Source: JAXFQS01 sp051892815
GTDB lineage: Bacteria; Verrucomicrobiota; Kiritimatiellia; RFP12; DVOR01
Assembly (NCBI GenBank): GCA_051892815.1
Contig: JBJFGP010000212.1
Coordinates: 1-8,995, forward strand
Reading direction: 5' to 3'
DNA length: 8,995 bases
Each line of letters starts with the position of its first letter. Position 1 is the stretch's first letter. The position numbers and the translations under genes are program-made. Below are positions 1 to 6,533 of the stretch, piece by piece. A model generated the notes under the pieces. The model made no database searches, had not been told where the DNA came from, and was given only the letters and a program-made list of their open reading frames with translations.

Positions 1-1113
1 GTCCGAGAGATGGCGCAGTTGGAGCGCGCGGAAGCCTTTCGGGGGAAGCGCGATTGGGCGTGAAACCAAGCCGAGCGGCGCACTCGGATGGGCGTTGCGG
101 ATGTGGAGCGAGGCGCCTTTGAATTCGACCTGCTGGCGCGCGGCGTCGGTACGCTTTGTTTGCCAGAGATTGGCCGTCCAGTCGAGTTGGTCGGGGAGGG
201 GAAGTGGCACTTCCGGTTGAGGCGCAGGTGGCGCGGAAGGCGGTGCGGTCTCGGGTTTGCGCCGCCGCCCGAAAAGGAATCCGCCCAACGCCAGGATGGC
301 CGCGCCCGCCGCCGCGGCAAGCCAGTTCCGGCGTCCAATCCCAAGCAGGCGCGGGGCCTTCGGTGCGGCTGGAAACGGGGTCATCGATACGCCCGGCGCG
401 AGGAACCAGAAGCGTTCCTCCGGGAGTCCCGCCGCCTGCACGCTTGAGCGGAAGAGTTCCAGGTCGAAGGGGATTCGGCGGAAACGAATCGAGCCCTCGT
501 CCGAGTCGAAAATGCAGTAGGAGGCGCGCGGGTCGCCGTCCCGAGGCATGCCCACCGAGCCGGGGTTGACGATGTAGCGCTTGCCCGATTCGATGGTAAA
601 GTCGCCCGCCTCCAGTTGCCAGGTTGCGCCGCTTTCGCCGACCACGAAAATCGCTGGATGGTGCGTATGGCCCGTGAAGAGGAGTTGCTCGCCGAAGGCC
701 TTCCAGCAGGCCGCGGCGTCGGCCGGCGAGTTGATGTAGACGAAGGCCATCGGTGCGACGGGCGCGCCGTGCACGCAGCGAAAGCCGTCGACCGCGTGGT
801 CGGGACGGTAGGAGGCGAGTTCTGCGGTATCTTGCGGGGGGAGCCGTGCCTTGGTCCAGGTCACGCCCTCGGACGCGATGGGGTTGAATTCTTGCGTTGA
901 AATCAGTCCCGCCACTGCGGCATCGTGGTTCCCCATCAAACGTACCTCCACCCGCCGTCGAACCAAGTCGATGGCCTCGGCGGGGTTCGGCCCGTAGCCC
1001 ACCACATCCCCCAGGCAGATGCGCATTCCGACCCGCTCCGCCGCCGCGTCCGCCAGTACCGCTTCGAGCGCCTGGAGGTTCGAGTGGATGTCGGAGAGAA
1101 TGGCGTAGCGCAT
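1..1113 (-). CDS. Metallophosphoesterase with C-terminal membrane helix and extra domain (partial, 3' end outside window)
   Basis: Translation from the ATG at 1113 stays open to the left edge: 371 codons, no stop seen. Residues 1 to about 245 form a calcineurin-like phosphoesterase of the YfcE/DNA_MPE type. Metal-binding motifs are D8-x-H10, G35-D36, G61-N62-H63-D64, H115-G116 and G148-H149-T-H151, followed by the family-typical NPGSVGMPRDGDPRAS stretch at 183-198. Such enzymes are usually 150-250 residues and hydrolyse phosphomonoesters or diesters; the substrate here is unknown. After the domain come one hydrophobic helix (about 264-282), a basic RRRK cluster, a proline-rich linker (289-308) and the start of a further domain (about 309 on) that reads like a beta-rich, possibly exported module. 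There is no N-terminal signal peptide, so the enzyme part probably faces the cytoplasm; positive charges on both sides of the helix leave topology open. The gene starts 6 bases after the LRR gene stop, without a clear Shine-Dalgarno site, and is probably the sixth gene of the operon. Confidence 0.9.
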   Translation of the reverse strand, partial: MRYAILSDIHSNLQALEAVLADAAAERVGMRICLGDVVGYGPNPAEAIDLVRRRVEVRLMGNHDAAVAGLISTQEFNPIASEGVTWTKARLPPQDTAELASYRPDHAVDGFRCVHGAPVAPMAFVYINSPADAAACWKAFGEQLLFTGHTHHPAIFVVGESGATWQLEAGDFTIESGKRYIVNPGSVGMPRDGDPRASYCIFDSDEGSIRFRRIPFDLELFRSSVQAAGLPEERFWFLAPGVSMTPFPAAPKAPRLLGIGRRNWLAAAAGAAILALGGFLFGRRRKPETAPPSAPPAPQPEVPLPLPDQLDWTANLWQTKRTDAARQQVEFKGASLHIRNAHPSAPLGLVSRPIALPPKGFRALQLRHLSD

Positions 1114-1119
1114 GGCGGG

Positions 1120-1941
1120 CTAGAAGGTGATATGGGTGCGGTAGACCGAGAAGGCGGCGCGAATCCTGCGTTGCTCCTCCTCCGGGATGCGGCAGCGCGA
1201 GAGGTCGAGAATCGAGAGGTTTTTCAGCCCGCTCAAGTCCTCCGGCAGGCGTGAGATTTTGCTGCCCCTCAGGGAGAGGTTTTTCAGCGAGGCCATCTGA
1301 GAGAGCCATTCGGGAAAGACCTCGACGGGGTTGCCCCCGAGATCCAGATCCGTCAACCGCGTCCAGCCTTTGATTTGTTCCGGCACGGCCGCCAGACGGT
1401 TGTCCGCCAGGTAGAGGCGTTCGGGATTCAGGGCGGCGAAGGTTTCTGGCAAGGCGGTCAGGCGGTTGGCGTTGAGGCGAATCCAGCGTAGGGACTTCGG
1501 CAGGGCGCCGAGGGTCGCGAGGCGGTTGCGGTCGAGGTTCAGATAGGTCAACTTACCAAAGCACGAGAGATCGGGCAGGGTGGCGAGCGAATTGTCCGCC
1601 AGATAGAGCGTCGTCAACCCCGCGCACGTCAGCAAATCGGACGGGAAGGCATCCAGCCCCGTTGCCGAAAGGTCGGCCAGTTCAAGGGCCTTGATGCGCG
1701 GCAGAAGTTCCAGTCCCTTGACCTTCGAGCCGCGCAGATGAAGTTCCCGGAGTGACGCCGCCTGGGCCAGCGACTGCGGCAGCGCAAGGGCAGGCGCGTT
1801 GGTCAGGATAAGAGCCTGCGTCTGCGGGGAGAGCGCCTCCAGCGACTCCGCTTTCACGAGGCGTTCGGGGGCTTCTCGGTGGTCGAAACAGCCCGAGAGA
1901 AGCGCACACGCCAAAGTCAGGCAAATAGATGTTTTTGTCAT
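1120..1941 (-). CDS. Leucine-rich-repeat lipoprotein
   Basis: A 273-residue protein. Residues 1-17 are a short lipoprotein signal peptide (MTKT, then a hydrophobic core) ending in the lipobox LLSG-C with acceptor Cys18. Residue +2 is Phe, not Asp, so inner-membrane retention is not predicted by the E. coli rule. From about residue 43 to 253 there are some nine leucine-rich repeats of 20-23 residues, with cores such as LTTLYLADNSLATLP (109-123), LTYLNLDRNRLATL (131-144) and LTDLDLGGNPVEVFP (196-210). This pattern makes a curved solenoid used for protein or ligand binding; no catalytic domain is present. The likely role is a surface or periplasmic binding protein with unknown partner. The ATG overlaps the stop of the upstream radical SAM gene as ATGA, and AAGGAGA sits 7 bases before it, which fixes this start. 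The same frame continues upstream only as a shadow of the ahbC-like gene. Confidence 0.9.
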   Translation of the reverse strand: MTKTSICLTLACALLSGCFDHREAPERLVKAESLEALSPQTQALILTNAPALALPQSLAQAASLRELHLRGSKVKGLELLPRIKALELADLSATGLDAFPSDLLTCAGLTTLYLADNSLATLPDLSCFGKLTYLNLDRNRLATLGALPKSLRWIRLNANRLTALPETFAALNPERLYLADNRLAAVPEQIKGWTRLTDLDLGGNPVEVFPEWLSQMASLKNLSLRGSKISRLPEDLSGLKNLSILDLSRCRIPEEEQRRIRAAFSVYRTHITF

Positions 1942-3113
1942 AGTCCAATCTCCTTGTCGGTCAAATAGCAGTCCGGATCTTCGCCCCAGATATTCCCCGT
2001 CGCCGCCTCGGCCCGGGCACGGAAATTCCCCCCGCAGATGTCGAGGAAACGGCAGCGGCGGCACCGACCTTCGAGGTGCTCCCGGCGGTTGCGCAGGTCG
2101 CGCAGAAGGGAACCTTCGGGCGGATTTCCCCAGAGTTCGCCGAAGGGTGTTCCGGGCACCTTCCCGAGGGGCTTGTTCCGCCAAAACTGGTCGGGATAGA
2201 CCGTTCCATCCCAGCCAATCGAGGCGATGCCCAGCCCCGACGAGTTGCCGCCGTTCATCCGCAAGAGGCGCAGCACCCGATCGGCCTGTTCGCTTCTGCC
2301 CTCCCGCAAGAGGCGCAGGTAGAGGAGCGGACCATCGCAATGGTTGTCGACCGTCAACACCTCCAGCCGGTGCGATTCGTGCCGGCGGGTCAGGTCGATG
2401 ATGGCCTCGACCGTCTCCCGGCGCTCGGTTGGCGTGAGGTCGTCGGATGCCAGCGCCGCGCCCCGGCCCGTGGAGACCAAATGGTAGAGACAAATGCGCG
2501 GAATCCGCTCGCGGACCATCAGCTCGAAGATGGCGGGAAGCTGCTGACGGTTGGCACGGGTAAGCGTGACGCGCAGTCCGACCTTGACGCCGAGGTCCCG
2601 GCAGAGGCGGATGCCGCGGAGGGCGGCGGTGTACGCCCCCGGCACGCCGCGGAAGGCATCGTGGGTCTCGGGGATGCCGTCGAGGCTGATGCCGACATAG
2701 GAGACGCCGAGTTCGGCGAACTGCCGCGCGGCGGCCTCGTCGATGAGCGTGCCATTGGTCGAGAAGACCGTGCGCAACCCCTTCTTGGCGGCGTAGGAGG
2801 CCAGCTCGAAGATGTCCCGGCGCAGGAGCGGTTCGCCGCCGGAAAAGAGGAGCACGGGCACGCCGAATGCGGCCAGCTGGTCGATGAGTTCGAGACCCTC
2901 TTGTGTGGTGAGTTGGGGGCGGTCGGTGCCTTGGCTCGCGTAGCAGTGGCGGCAGCGGAGGTTGCACGCGGACGTGGCGTTCCAGACCACGACGGGCTTT
3001 TTGTCCGCGGCGAACTGGAGCAGATGGGAGGGGAGTTTTCCGCTCTTCCTGCCGTAGCGCAAGGGGTCGCCCGGTTCGATCTGCCCGAGGTAGAGTTTGG
3101 AGATGCCGATCAT
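1938..3113 (-). CDS. ahbC: AhbC-like radical SAM/SPASM enzyme (alternative heme biosynthesis)
   Basis: A 391-residue radical SAM protein with a SPASM domain. The [4Fe-4S]/SAM motif is C50-x3-C54-x2-C57 (CNLRCRHC), with SGGEP at 91-95 and a conserved GISLDG at 141-146. The C-terminal auxiliary-cluster region has C259, C351, C354, C360 and C382. Its start (MIGISKLYLG, then DPLRYGR and KLPSHLLQF, VVVWN before the cluster) and its end (DQFWRN, CRFLDICGGNFRARAEA, CYLTDKEIG) match what I know of AhbC/NirJ1. That enzyme removes acetate side chains of 12,18-didecarboxysiroheme to give Fe-coproporphyrin III in the siroheme-dependent heme route of sulfate reducers and archaea. The close paralogue AhbD/NirJ, or a peptide maturase, cannot be excluded. 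I chose the ATG at 3113, 1 base after the helicase stop and behind a weak AAGAAG, because translation upstream of it has low-complexity composition and lies in the helicase gene. No other heme gene is visible nearby. Confidence 0.8.
   Translation of the reverse strand: MIGISKLYLGQIEPGDPLRYGRKSGKLPSHLLQFAADKKPVVVWNATSACNLRCRHCYASQGTDRPQLTTQEGLELIDQLAAFGVPVLLFSGGEPLLRRDIFELASYAAKKGLRTVFSTNGTLIDEAAARQFAELGVSYVGISLDGIPETHDAFRGVPGAYTAALRGIRLCRDLGVKVGLRVTLTRANRQQLPAIFELMVRERIPRICLYHLVSTGRGAALASDDLTPTERRETVEAIIDLTRRHESHRLEVLTVDNHCDGPLLYLRLLREGRSEQADRVLRLLRMNGGNSSGLGIASIGWDGTVYPDQFWRNKPLGKVPGTPFGELWGNPPEGSLLRDLRNRREHLEGRCRRCRFLDICGGNFRARAEAATGNIWGEDPDCYLTDKEIGL
1949..1955 (-). promoter_or_regulatory. 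Shine-Dalgarno site of the LRR lipoprotein gene
   Basis: AAGGAGA on the minus strand lies 7 bases before the ATG at 1941 and inside the end of the ahbC-like coding region. It selects the start that also gives a proper signal peptide and lipobox. Confidence 0.75.
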
Positions 3114-3114
3114 G

Positions 3115-4737
3115 CTACTTCTTGTGCTTTCGGGGCGTATGCTTCGAGCCCTTTGCGCCGGCGGGGCGGAAGCGGCCTTTGGGCAGGGGGCGGGCGTCGT
3201 CGCCGGTTGCGAACTGGGCGTCGGAGGAGTGCCAGGGATGATCGCGGTCGACCGGGATGGGCTGGCGGAGGAACTTTTCAATCTGCGCGAGGAAGTGCCG
3301 ATCGCGGGGGGCGCAGAAGGTCACCGCTTGGCCGTCTGCTCCGGCGCGTGCGGTGCGACCGATGCGGTGGACATAGCTTTCGGGTTCGTTGGGAACATCG
3401 TAGTTGATGACCAGGTCAATCTGCTCGACATCGATTCCGCGCGAGGCGATGTCGGTCGCGATGAGGGCGGCGATCTTGCCTTTTTTGAACCAGGCCAGTA
3501 CGCGGGTGCGGGCGGCCTGGGACTTGTCGGCGTGGATGGCTTCTGCGGGGATGTTGGCGGATTGGAGGGCGCGGGCGACCTTGTCGGCGGTGTGGCGCAT
3601 CTTGGTGAAGATGAGCACCTTTCGGGGCGGGCCCTGGAAGTAGCTTTTGAGCAGGTCGGGCTTGTGTTCGGGGAGGGTGAAGCGCACGCTTTGGCGGATT
3701 CGTTCGACGGCGGGGGCTTCGGGCTTGATACGGATTTCGAGCGGTTCTTGGCGGAACAGTTCCTTTGCCAAGGCGGTCACGGGGGGCGGGAATGTGGCGG
3801 AGAAGAAGAGGCTGTGGCGCTCCTCGGGGAGCAGGTCGATGATGCGGCGGACATCGGGGGCAAAGCCCATATCGAGCATTCGGTCGGCTTCGTCGAGGAC
3901 GAAGGATTCGACACCGTCGAGGGTGAGGGCCTGCTGTCCGGCGAGGTCGAGCAGGCGGCCGGGGGTGGCGGTGAGTATGTCGACGCCGCGGCCGAGCGAG
4001 GCAATCTGCGGGTTGATGTTCACGCCGCCGAAGACCACCAGGTGGCTCAGGCGCAGATGGCGGTTGTAGGCTTGGATGTTGGCGTCGATCTGGGCGGCAA
4101 GTTCGCGGGTCGGGGCCAGGATGAGGGCGCGGGGGCGGCGGGGAACGGGGGAGGTAGGATGTTCGGCGAGGTGCTGGAGGATGGGGAGGGCGAAGGCGGC
4201 GGTCTTGCCGGTGCCGGTCTGGGCGCAAGCCAGGATGTCCCTCCGCTGCAAGGCAGGTTCGAGGGCGGCTTGTTGTATGGAAGTGGGGGCGGAGTAGCCT
4301 TGCTCAGCGATGGATCGTTGCAAAGGTTGAATCAAAAGGTTGAAAGCTCCCTCGGCGGCGATGGGCGCGTCGGGGGGCAGGTCGACCTTCTGGCGGGTCT
4401 CGAAGGTGGCGTCGATGAACTGCTGGAGGGGCACGACGCCGTCCTTGGCGCGCTTGCTTTTGCCGCGCGGATCGTGGCGTGCGAGTTCACGCTCGCGCTG
4501 CTTGAGATAGTCCTCTCCCGACGGTTGGATTGTCGGCTGGAGAAAGCGGCGAATGCGGCGCGGGATTGCCTCTCCTGGGGCGCGTTCGTGGGGCATGTCG
4601 TCAACCGGTTCAGGCTTTGTCCGGCGGGGCTTGGCGGGCTTGCCGTGGCAGGTCTTGAAGGGCTTGGGCTGGGCGGAACCACGGCGCGGCTTGGCGTTGA
4701 ACCGCGGATTGGAGTTGGTGCGGGAGAACTGTCTCAT
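3115..4737 (-). CDS. DEAD-box ATP-dependent RNA helicase with long N-terminal extension
   Basis: A 540-residue DEAD-box helicase that unwinds or remodels RNA in the cytoplasm using ATP. All core motifs are intact: Q motif (F132 and GYSAPTSIQQ 147-156), motif I AQTGTGKT (172-179), PTRELA (209-214), GG (237-238), TPGR (258-261), DEAD (282-285), SAT (313-315), IFTKMRHTADK (376-386), ATDIASRGIDV (427-437) and HRIGRTARAG (457-466). The core resembles RhlE-type proteins (ribosome assembly, RNA decay, cold adaptation). About 125 residues precede the core, rich in Lys, Arg and Pro at first and then charged and helical; bacterial RhlE proteins normally start close to the Q motif. The C-terminal tail (about 516-540) is also basic, as is usual for RNA-binding tails. 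The ATG at 4737 overlaps the gpsA stop as ATGA; no good Shine-Dalgarno precedes it, so coupling to gpsA translation is likely. Specific RNA targets cannot be inferred. Confidence 0.95.
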   Translation of the reverse strand: MRQFSRTNSNPRFNAKPRRGSAQPKPFKTCHGKPAKPRRTKPEPVDDMPHERAPGEAIPRRIRRFLQPTIQPSGEDYLKQRERELARHDPRGKSKRAKDGVVPLQQFIDATFETRQKVDLPPDAPIAAEGAFNLLIQPLQRSIAEQGYSAPTSIQQAALEPALQRRDILACAQTGTGKTAAFALPILQHLAEHPTSPVPRRPRALILAPTRELAAQIDANIQAYNRHLRLSHLVVFGGVNINPQIASLGRGVDILTATPGRLLDLAGQQALTLDGVESFVLDEADRMLDMGFAPDVRRIIDLLPEERHSLFFSATFPPPVTALAKELFRQEPLEIRIKPEAPAVERIRQSVRFTLPEHKPDLLKSYFQGPPRKVLIFTKMRHTADKVARALQSANIPAEAIHADKSQAARTRVLAWFKKGKIAALIATDIASRGIDVEQIDLVINYDVPNEPESYVHRIGRTARAGADGQAVTFCAPRDRHFLAQIEKFLRQPIPVDRDHPWHSSDAQFATGDDARPLPKGRFRPAGAKGSKHTPRKHKK

Positions 4738-5729
4738 GCGGGACTTTCGGGCTTGGCCTCACGGTTCATCAGTGCCGCGACGGCGTCGGCGGGGGTAGCA
4801 TTCTCGAAGCAGAGATTGTAGACGGCTCGGGTGATGGGCATTTCGACGGAATGCTCCCGGGCGATGCGGTCGATGACGCGGGCGTTCCAGTAGCCTTCGG
4901 CGACCATTTTCATGCTGGAGAGGATCTCGGAGATGGCACGCCCCCGGCCCAATTCCTCGCCGACATGGTGGTTGCGGCTGTGGCGGCTGGTGCAGGTGAC
5001 GACCAAATCTCCGAGCCCGGAGAGCCCCGAGAAGGTCTCCGCCTTGGCCCCGAGCGCGACACCCAGACGAGTCATTTCGGCGAGCCCGCGGGTAATCAGC
5101 GCGGCGCGCGTATTGTCACCGAAACCGAGCCCGTCCGAAGCGCCTACGGCGATGGCGATGATGTTCTTGACCGTGCCGCCAATCTCCACGCCAAGCGTGT
5201 CGGAGGAAGTGTAGACCCTCAGGCGCGGACCGGATACGGTCTCCTGCACGAGGCGGGCGAGAATCTCGTTGTGGCTTGCGGCGACGACGGCGGTGGGGAT
5301 TTCCCTGGCGACCTCCTCGGCGTGGCTGGGACCGGAGAGCACGGCGATGTTGCGGTTGGCGAGTTCGGTGCGCGCGATTTCGCTCATTCGTTCGCCGGTC
5401 TGCTCGCAGAGGCCTTTGGTGAGGCTCAGCACCGGGGTGTAGGGAGGGATGAAGGGGGCAAAGCGCCGGCAGATGTCGCGGAAGTAGCGCGAGGGGGGCG
5501 CGAGGATGACAAGCCCCGCGCCACCGGCTGCCAACTGTTCGTTGTGGGTGAAGCGAATCTCTTCGGGGATGGGGACGCCTTTGAGGTAGGTGACATTTTC
5601 TCGGAGGCGGGCAATCTCCTCGACCTCCTGCGGGAGGGCTCCCCAGACATAGACGCGGTGGCCCAGTCGGTGGAGATGGAGGGCCATGGCGGTGCCCCAT
5701 CCGCCATTGCCGAGTATAGCAACCTTCAT
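4734..5729 (-). CDS. gpsA: Glycerol-3-phosphate dehydrogenase [NAD(P)+]
   Basis: A 331-residue protein, normal for GpsA. It reduces dihydroxyacetone phosphate to sn-glycerol-3-phosphate in the cytoplasm, supplying the backbone for phospholipids. Visible motifs are the dinucleotide-binding loop GNGGWGT (7-13, G7-x-G9-x-x-G12), SLTKG with Lys105, GPSHAEE (133-139), EIGGTVKNI with the catalytic Lys188, GLGDLVVTCTSRHSRN (238-253) with the conserved Arg252-Asn253, and VAEGY (276-280). One small oddity is APPS at 77-80, where AVPS is more usual. Its ATG overlaps the plsY stop as ATGA, and a strong AGGAG lies 8 bases upstream. It directly follows plsY, whose product acylates its own product, a functionally sensible pairing. 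A longer open frame reaches upstream, but it is only the plsY antisense-frame shadow and lacks any family similarity. Confidence 0.97.
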   Translation of the reverse strand: MKVAILGNGGWGTAMALHLHRLGHRVYVWGALPQEVEEIARLRENVTYLKGVPIPEEIRFTHNEQLAAGGAGLVILAPPSRYFRDICRRFAPFIPPYTPVLSLTKGLCEQTGERMSEIARTELANRNIAVLSGPSHAEEVAREIPTAVVAASHNEILARLVQETVSGPRLRVYTSSDTLGVEIGGTVKNIIAIAVGASDGLGFGDNTRAALITRGLAEMTRLGVALGAKAETFSGLSGLGDLVVTCTSRHSRNHHVGEELGRGRAISEILSSMKMVAEGYWNARVIDRIAREHSVEMPITRAVYNLCFENATPADAVAALMNREAKPESPA

Positions 5730-6367
5730 TGCAGCTTCTCCTCTTTTCGGGCAAAACTGAAGCGGGGCTCTTCGTGGCGCAAGAGCCTGCCGATGTTGGC
5801 GTGGTGCTTGAGGATGGCGACGATTCCCATCAAGGCGAGCACGGCGCGGAACCAGACCGGCCCTCCGGCGAATAGGGAGTAGGCAATCACGGTCGCGGCC
5901 GCGGAGATGGACGCCAGGGAGATATAGCGGAAGAGGGCGAAGACCAGTGCGAAGACGCCAAAGGCTCCCAGCGCGACGCCCGGCGCCAGCCCGACGAGCA
6001 GTCCGAGGGAGGAGGCGATGCCTTTGCCGCCCTTGAAACCGAGGAAGCAGGTCCAGTTGTGTCCAGCGACCGTGGCGGCGCCGCCCAGGAGCATCAGCCC
6101 GAGGGTTGGGTCGCCGGCGCTGGGAAGGAGGCAGACGAGGCGGGGAATGAGTTGCGTGCCGAGGATTCCTTTGAGCAGGTCGCAGAGGAAGGTGGCCACG
6201 CCGGCGCTCTTTCCGACGCAGCGGTAGACATTGGTCATGCCGATGTTTCGGGAGCCGACGGTGCGGATGTCGATGCCGCGGGATTTGGCGATGAGGTAGC
6301 CGTAGGGTACGGAGCCCCAGAGGTAGGCCAGGATTGCGGTGAGGAGCCAGGGTAGAAGTGTGGTCAT
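5726..6367 (-). CDS. plsY: Acyl-phosphate:glycerol-3-phosphate acyltransferase PlsY
   Basis: A 213-residue integral inner-membrane enzyme of the usual PlsY length. It transfers the acyl group from acyl-phosphate to glycerol-3-phosphate, making lysophosphatidic acid. About five hydrophobic helices are visible (roughly 4-25, 50-80, 90-103, 118-148, 151-186). The three signature motifs are present: GSRNIGMTNVYR (38-49), GHNWTCFLGFKGGKG (102-116) and KHHANIGRLL (187-196); GSVPYGYLI (18-26) in the first helix is also typical. The first motif has GSRNIGMTN where many bacteria have GSGNIGATN. I chose the ATG at 6367. The frame is open to a TTG at 6421, but that TTG is the promoter -35 hexamer, so it would not be transcribed, and the ATG gives the normal membrane start. 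Only a weak GGA lies before the ATG. First gene of the leftward operon, followed by gpsA with an ATGA overlap. Confidence 0.95.
   Translation of the reverse strand: MTTLLPWLLTAILAYLWGSVPYGYLIAKSRGIDIRTVGSRNIGMTNVYRCVGKSAGVATFLCDLLKGILGTQLIPRLVCLLPSAGDPTLGLMLLGGAATVAGHNWTCFLGFKGGKGIASSLGLLVGLAPGVALGAFGVFALVFALFRYISLASISAAATVIAYSLFAGGPVWFRAVLALMGIVAILKHHANIGRLLRHEEPRFSFARKEEKLQ
5738..5742 (-). promoter_or_regulatory. Shine-Dalgarno site of gpsA
   Basis: AGGAG, within a longer purine run AGAGGAGAAG on the minus strand, sits 8 bases before the gpsA ATG and inside the last codons of plsY. It settles the start that gives the GxGxxG loop at residue 7. Confidence 0.8.
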
Positions 6368-6392
6368 GCGGGTCTGTCCATTGAACCGCGCC

Positions 6393-6421
6393 AGTATAGC
6401 ACAACGCCCCGCCTCACTCAA
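6393..6421 (-). promoter_or_regulatory. Promoter of the plsY-gpsA-helicase-ahbC-LRR-phosphoesterase operon
   Basis: On the minus strand TTGAGT (6416-6421, -35) is followed by a 17-base spacer and TATACT (6393-6398, -10), with TGC before the -10 (extended -10). Matches to the sigma70 consensus are 4/6 and 5/6 with ideal spacing. Transcription should begin near 6386, leaving a leader of about 20 bases before the plsY ATG at 6367. No riboswitch or operator fits in so short a leader. Confidence 0.75.
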
Positions 6422-6464
6422 TACTTATACGTGGCGCGGGGCGTTTGGGGCGGAACGGGGGCGG

Positions 6465-6499
6465 AGGTTGGCAGGTTCGGATGGGGGAGGTTGGCACCT
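6465..6499 (+). repeat. Two cores of the 23-bp-spaced repeat (AGGTNNGCACCT family)
   Basis: AGGTTGGCAGGT at 6465-6476 and AGGTTGGCACCT at 6488-6499 start exactly 23 bases apart and differ at two positions. The second is nearly self-complementary: GAGGT-TGGC-ACCTC at 6487-6500 can form a 5-bp hairpin. The same cores with the same 23-base spacing occur at 7723-7803, on the other side of thiH. Strand is arbitrary because the core is almost palindromic. Seen directly; function unknown. Confidence 0.7.
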
Positions 6500-6522
6500 C
6501 TTGCGGCACGCGCCGCAAGAGG
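6497..6522 (-). terminator. Perfect hairpin downstream of thiH, possible terminator
   Basis: An 11-bp perfect inverted repeat (CCTCTTGCGGC, loop ACGC, GCCGCAAGAGG) begins 11 bases after the thiH stop codon. Its placement suits transcript end formation or 3'-end protection. On the minus strand it is followed by a C-rich sequence with no U-run, so it is not a canonical Rho-independent terminator. It overlaps the second 23-bp repeat core and may simply belong to that repeat. Confidence 0.5.
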
Positions 6523-6533
6523 GTAGGGCGGGG

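Larger units (their letters stand above)
6422..6533. other. Intergenic region between thiH end and the plsY promoter
   Basis: This stretch of 112 bases has no gene. It is strongly G-rich on the plus strand and contains two copies of a 12-base repeat core 23 bases apart and a perfect 11-bp hairpin next to the thiH stop. The base upstream of plsY (6422-6430, ACTTATAC) is the only A/T-rich part, just above the -35 element. Confidence 0.7.

Noticed and set aside
1942..2967. N-terminal extension of the LRR protein frame to 615 codons
   Set aside because: The extension is the shadow of the ahbC-like gene. The start at 1941 gives a Shine-Dalgarno site, signal peptide and lipobox.
2076..3407. Plus-strand open frame opposite the ahbC-like gene
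   Set aside because: Antisense shadow without recognisable domain; the minus strand carries the cysteine motifs of a radical SAM/SPASM enzyme.
3097..4821. Long open frame on the plus strand (574 codons) opposite the helicase
   Set aside because: Its translation is Gly/Glu/Val-rich with no family features, and it lies antisense to a helicase with every motif intact. Long shadow frames are expected at this GC content.
4851..5882. Plus-strand open frame opposite gpsA
   Set aside because: Antisense shadow of gpsA with Gly/Asp/Ala-rich composition and no conserved motif.
5730..6404. N-terminal extension of the gpsA frame to 556 codons
   Set aside because: The extension is Arg/Pro/His-rich shadow of plsY; GpsA proteins begin right at the GxGxxG loop, as with the ATG at 5729.
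6368..6421. TTG start that would add 18 residues to PlsY
   Set aside because: The TTG is part of the -35 hexamer of the promoter and lies upstream of the predicted transcription start.
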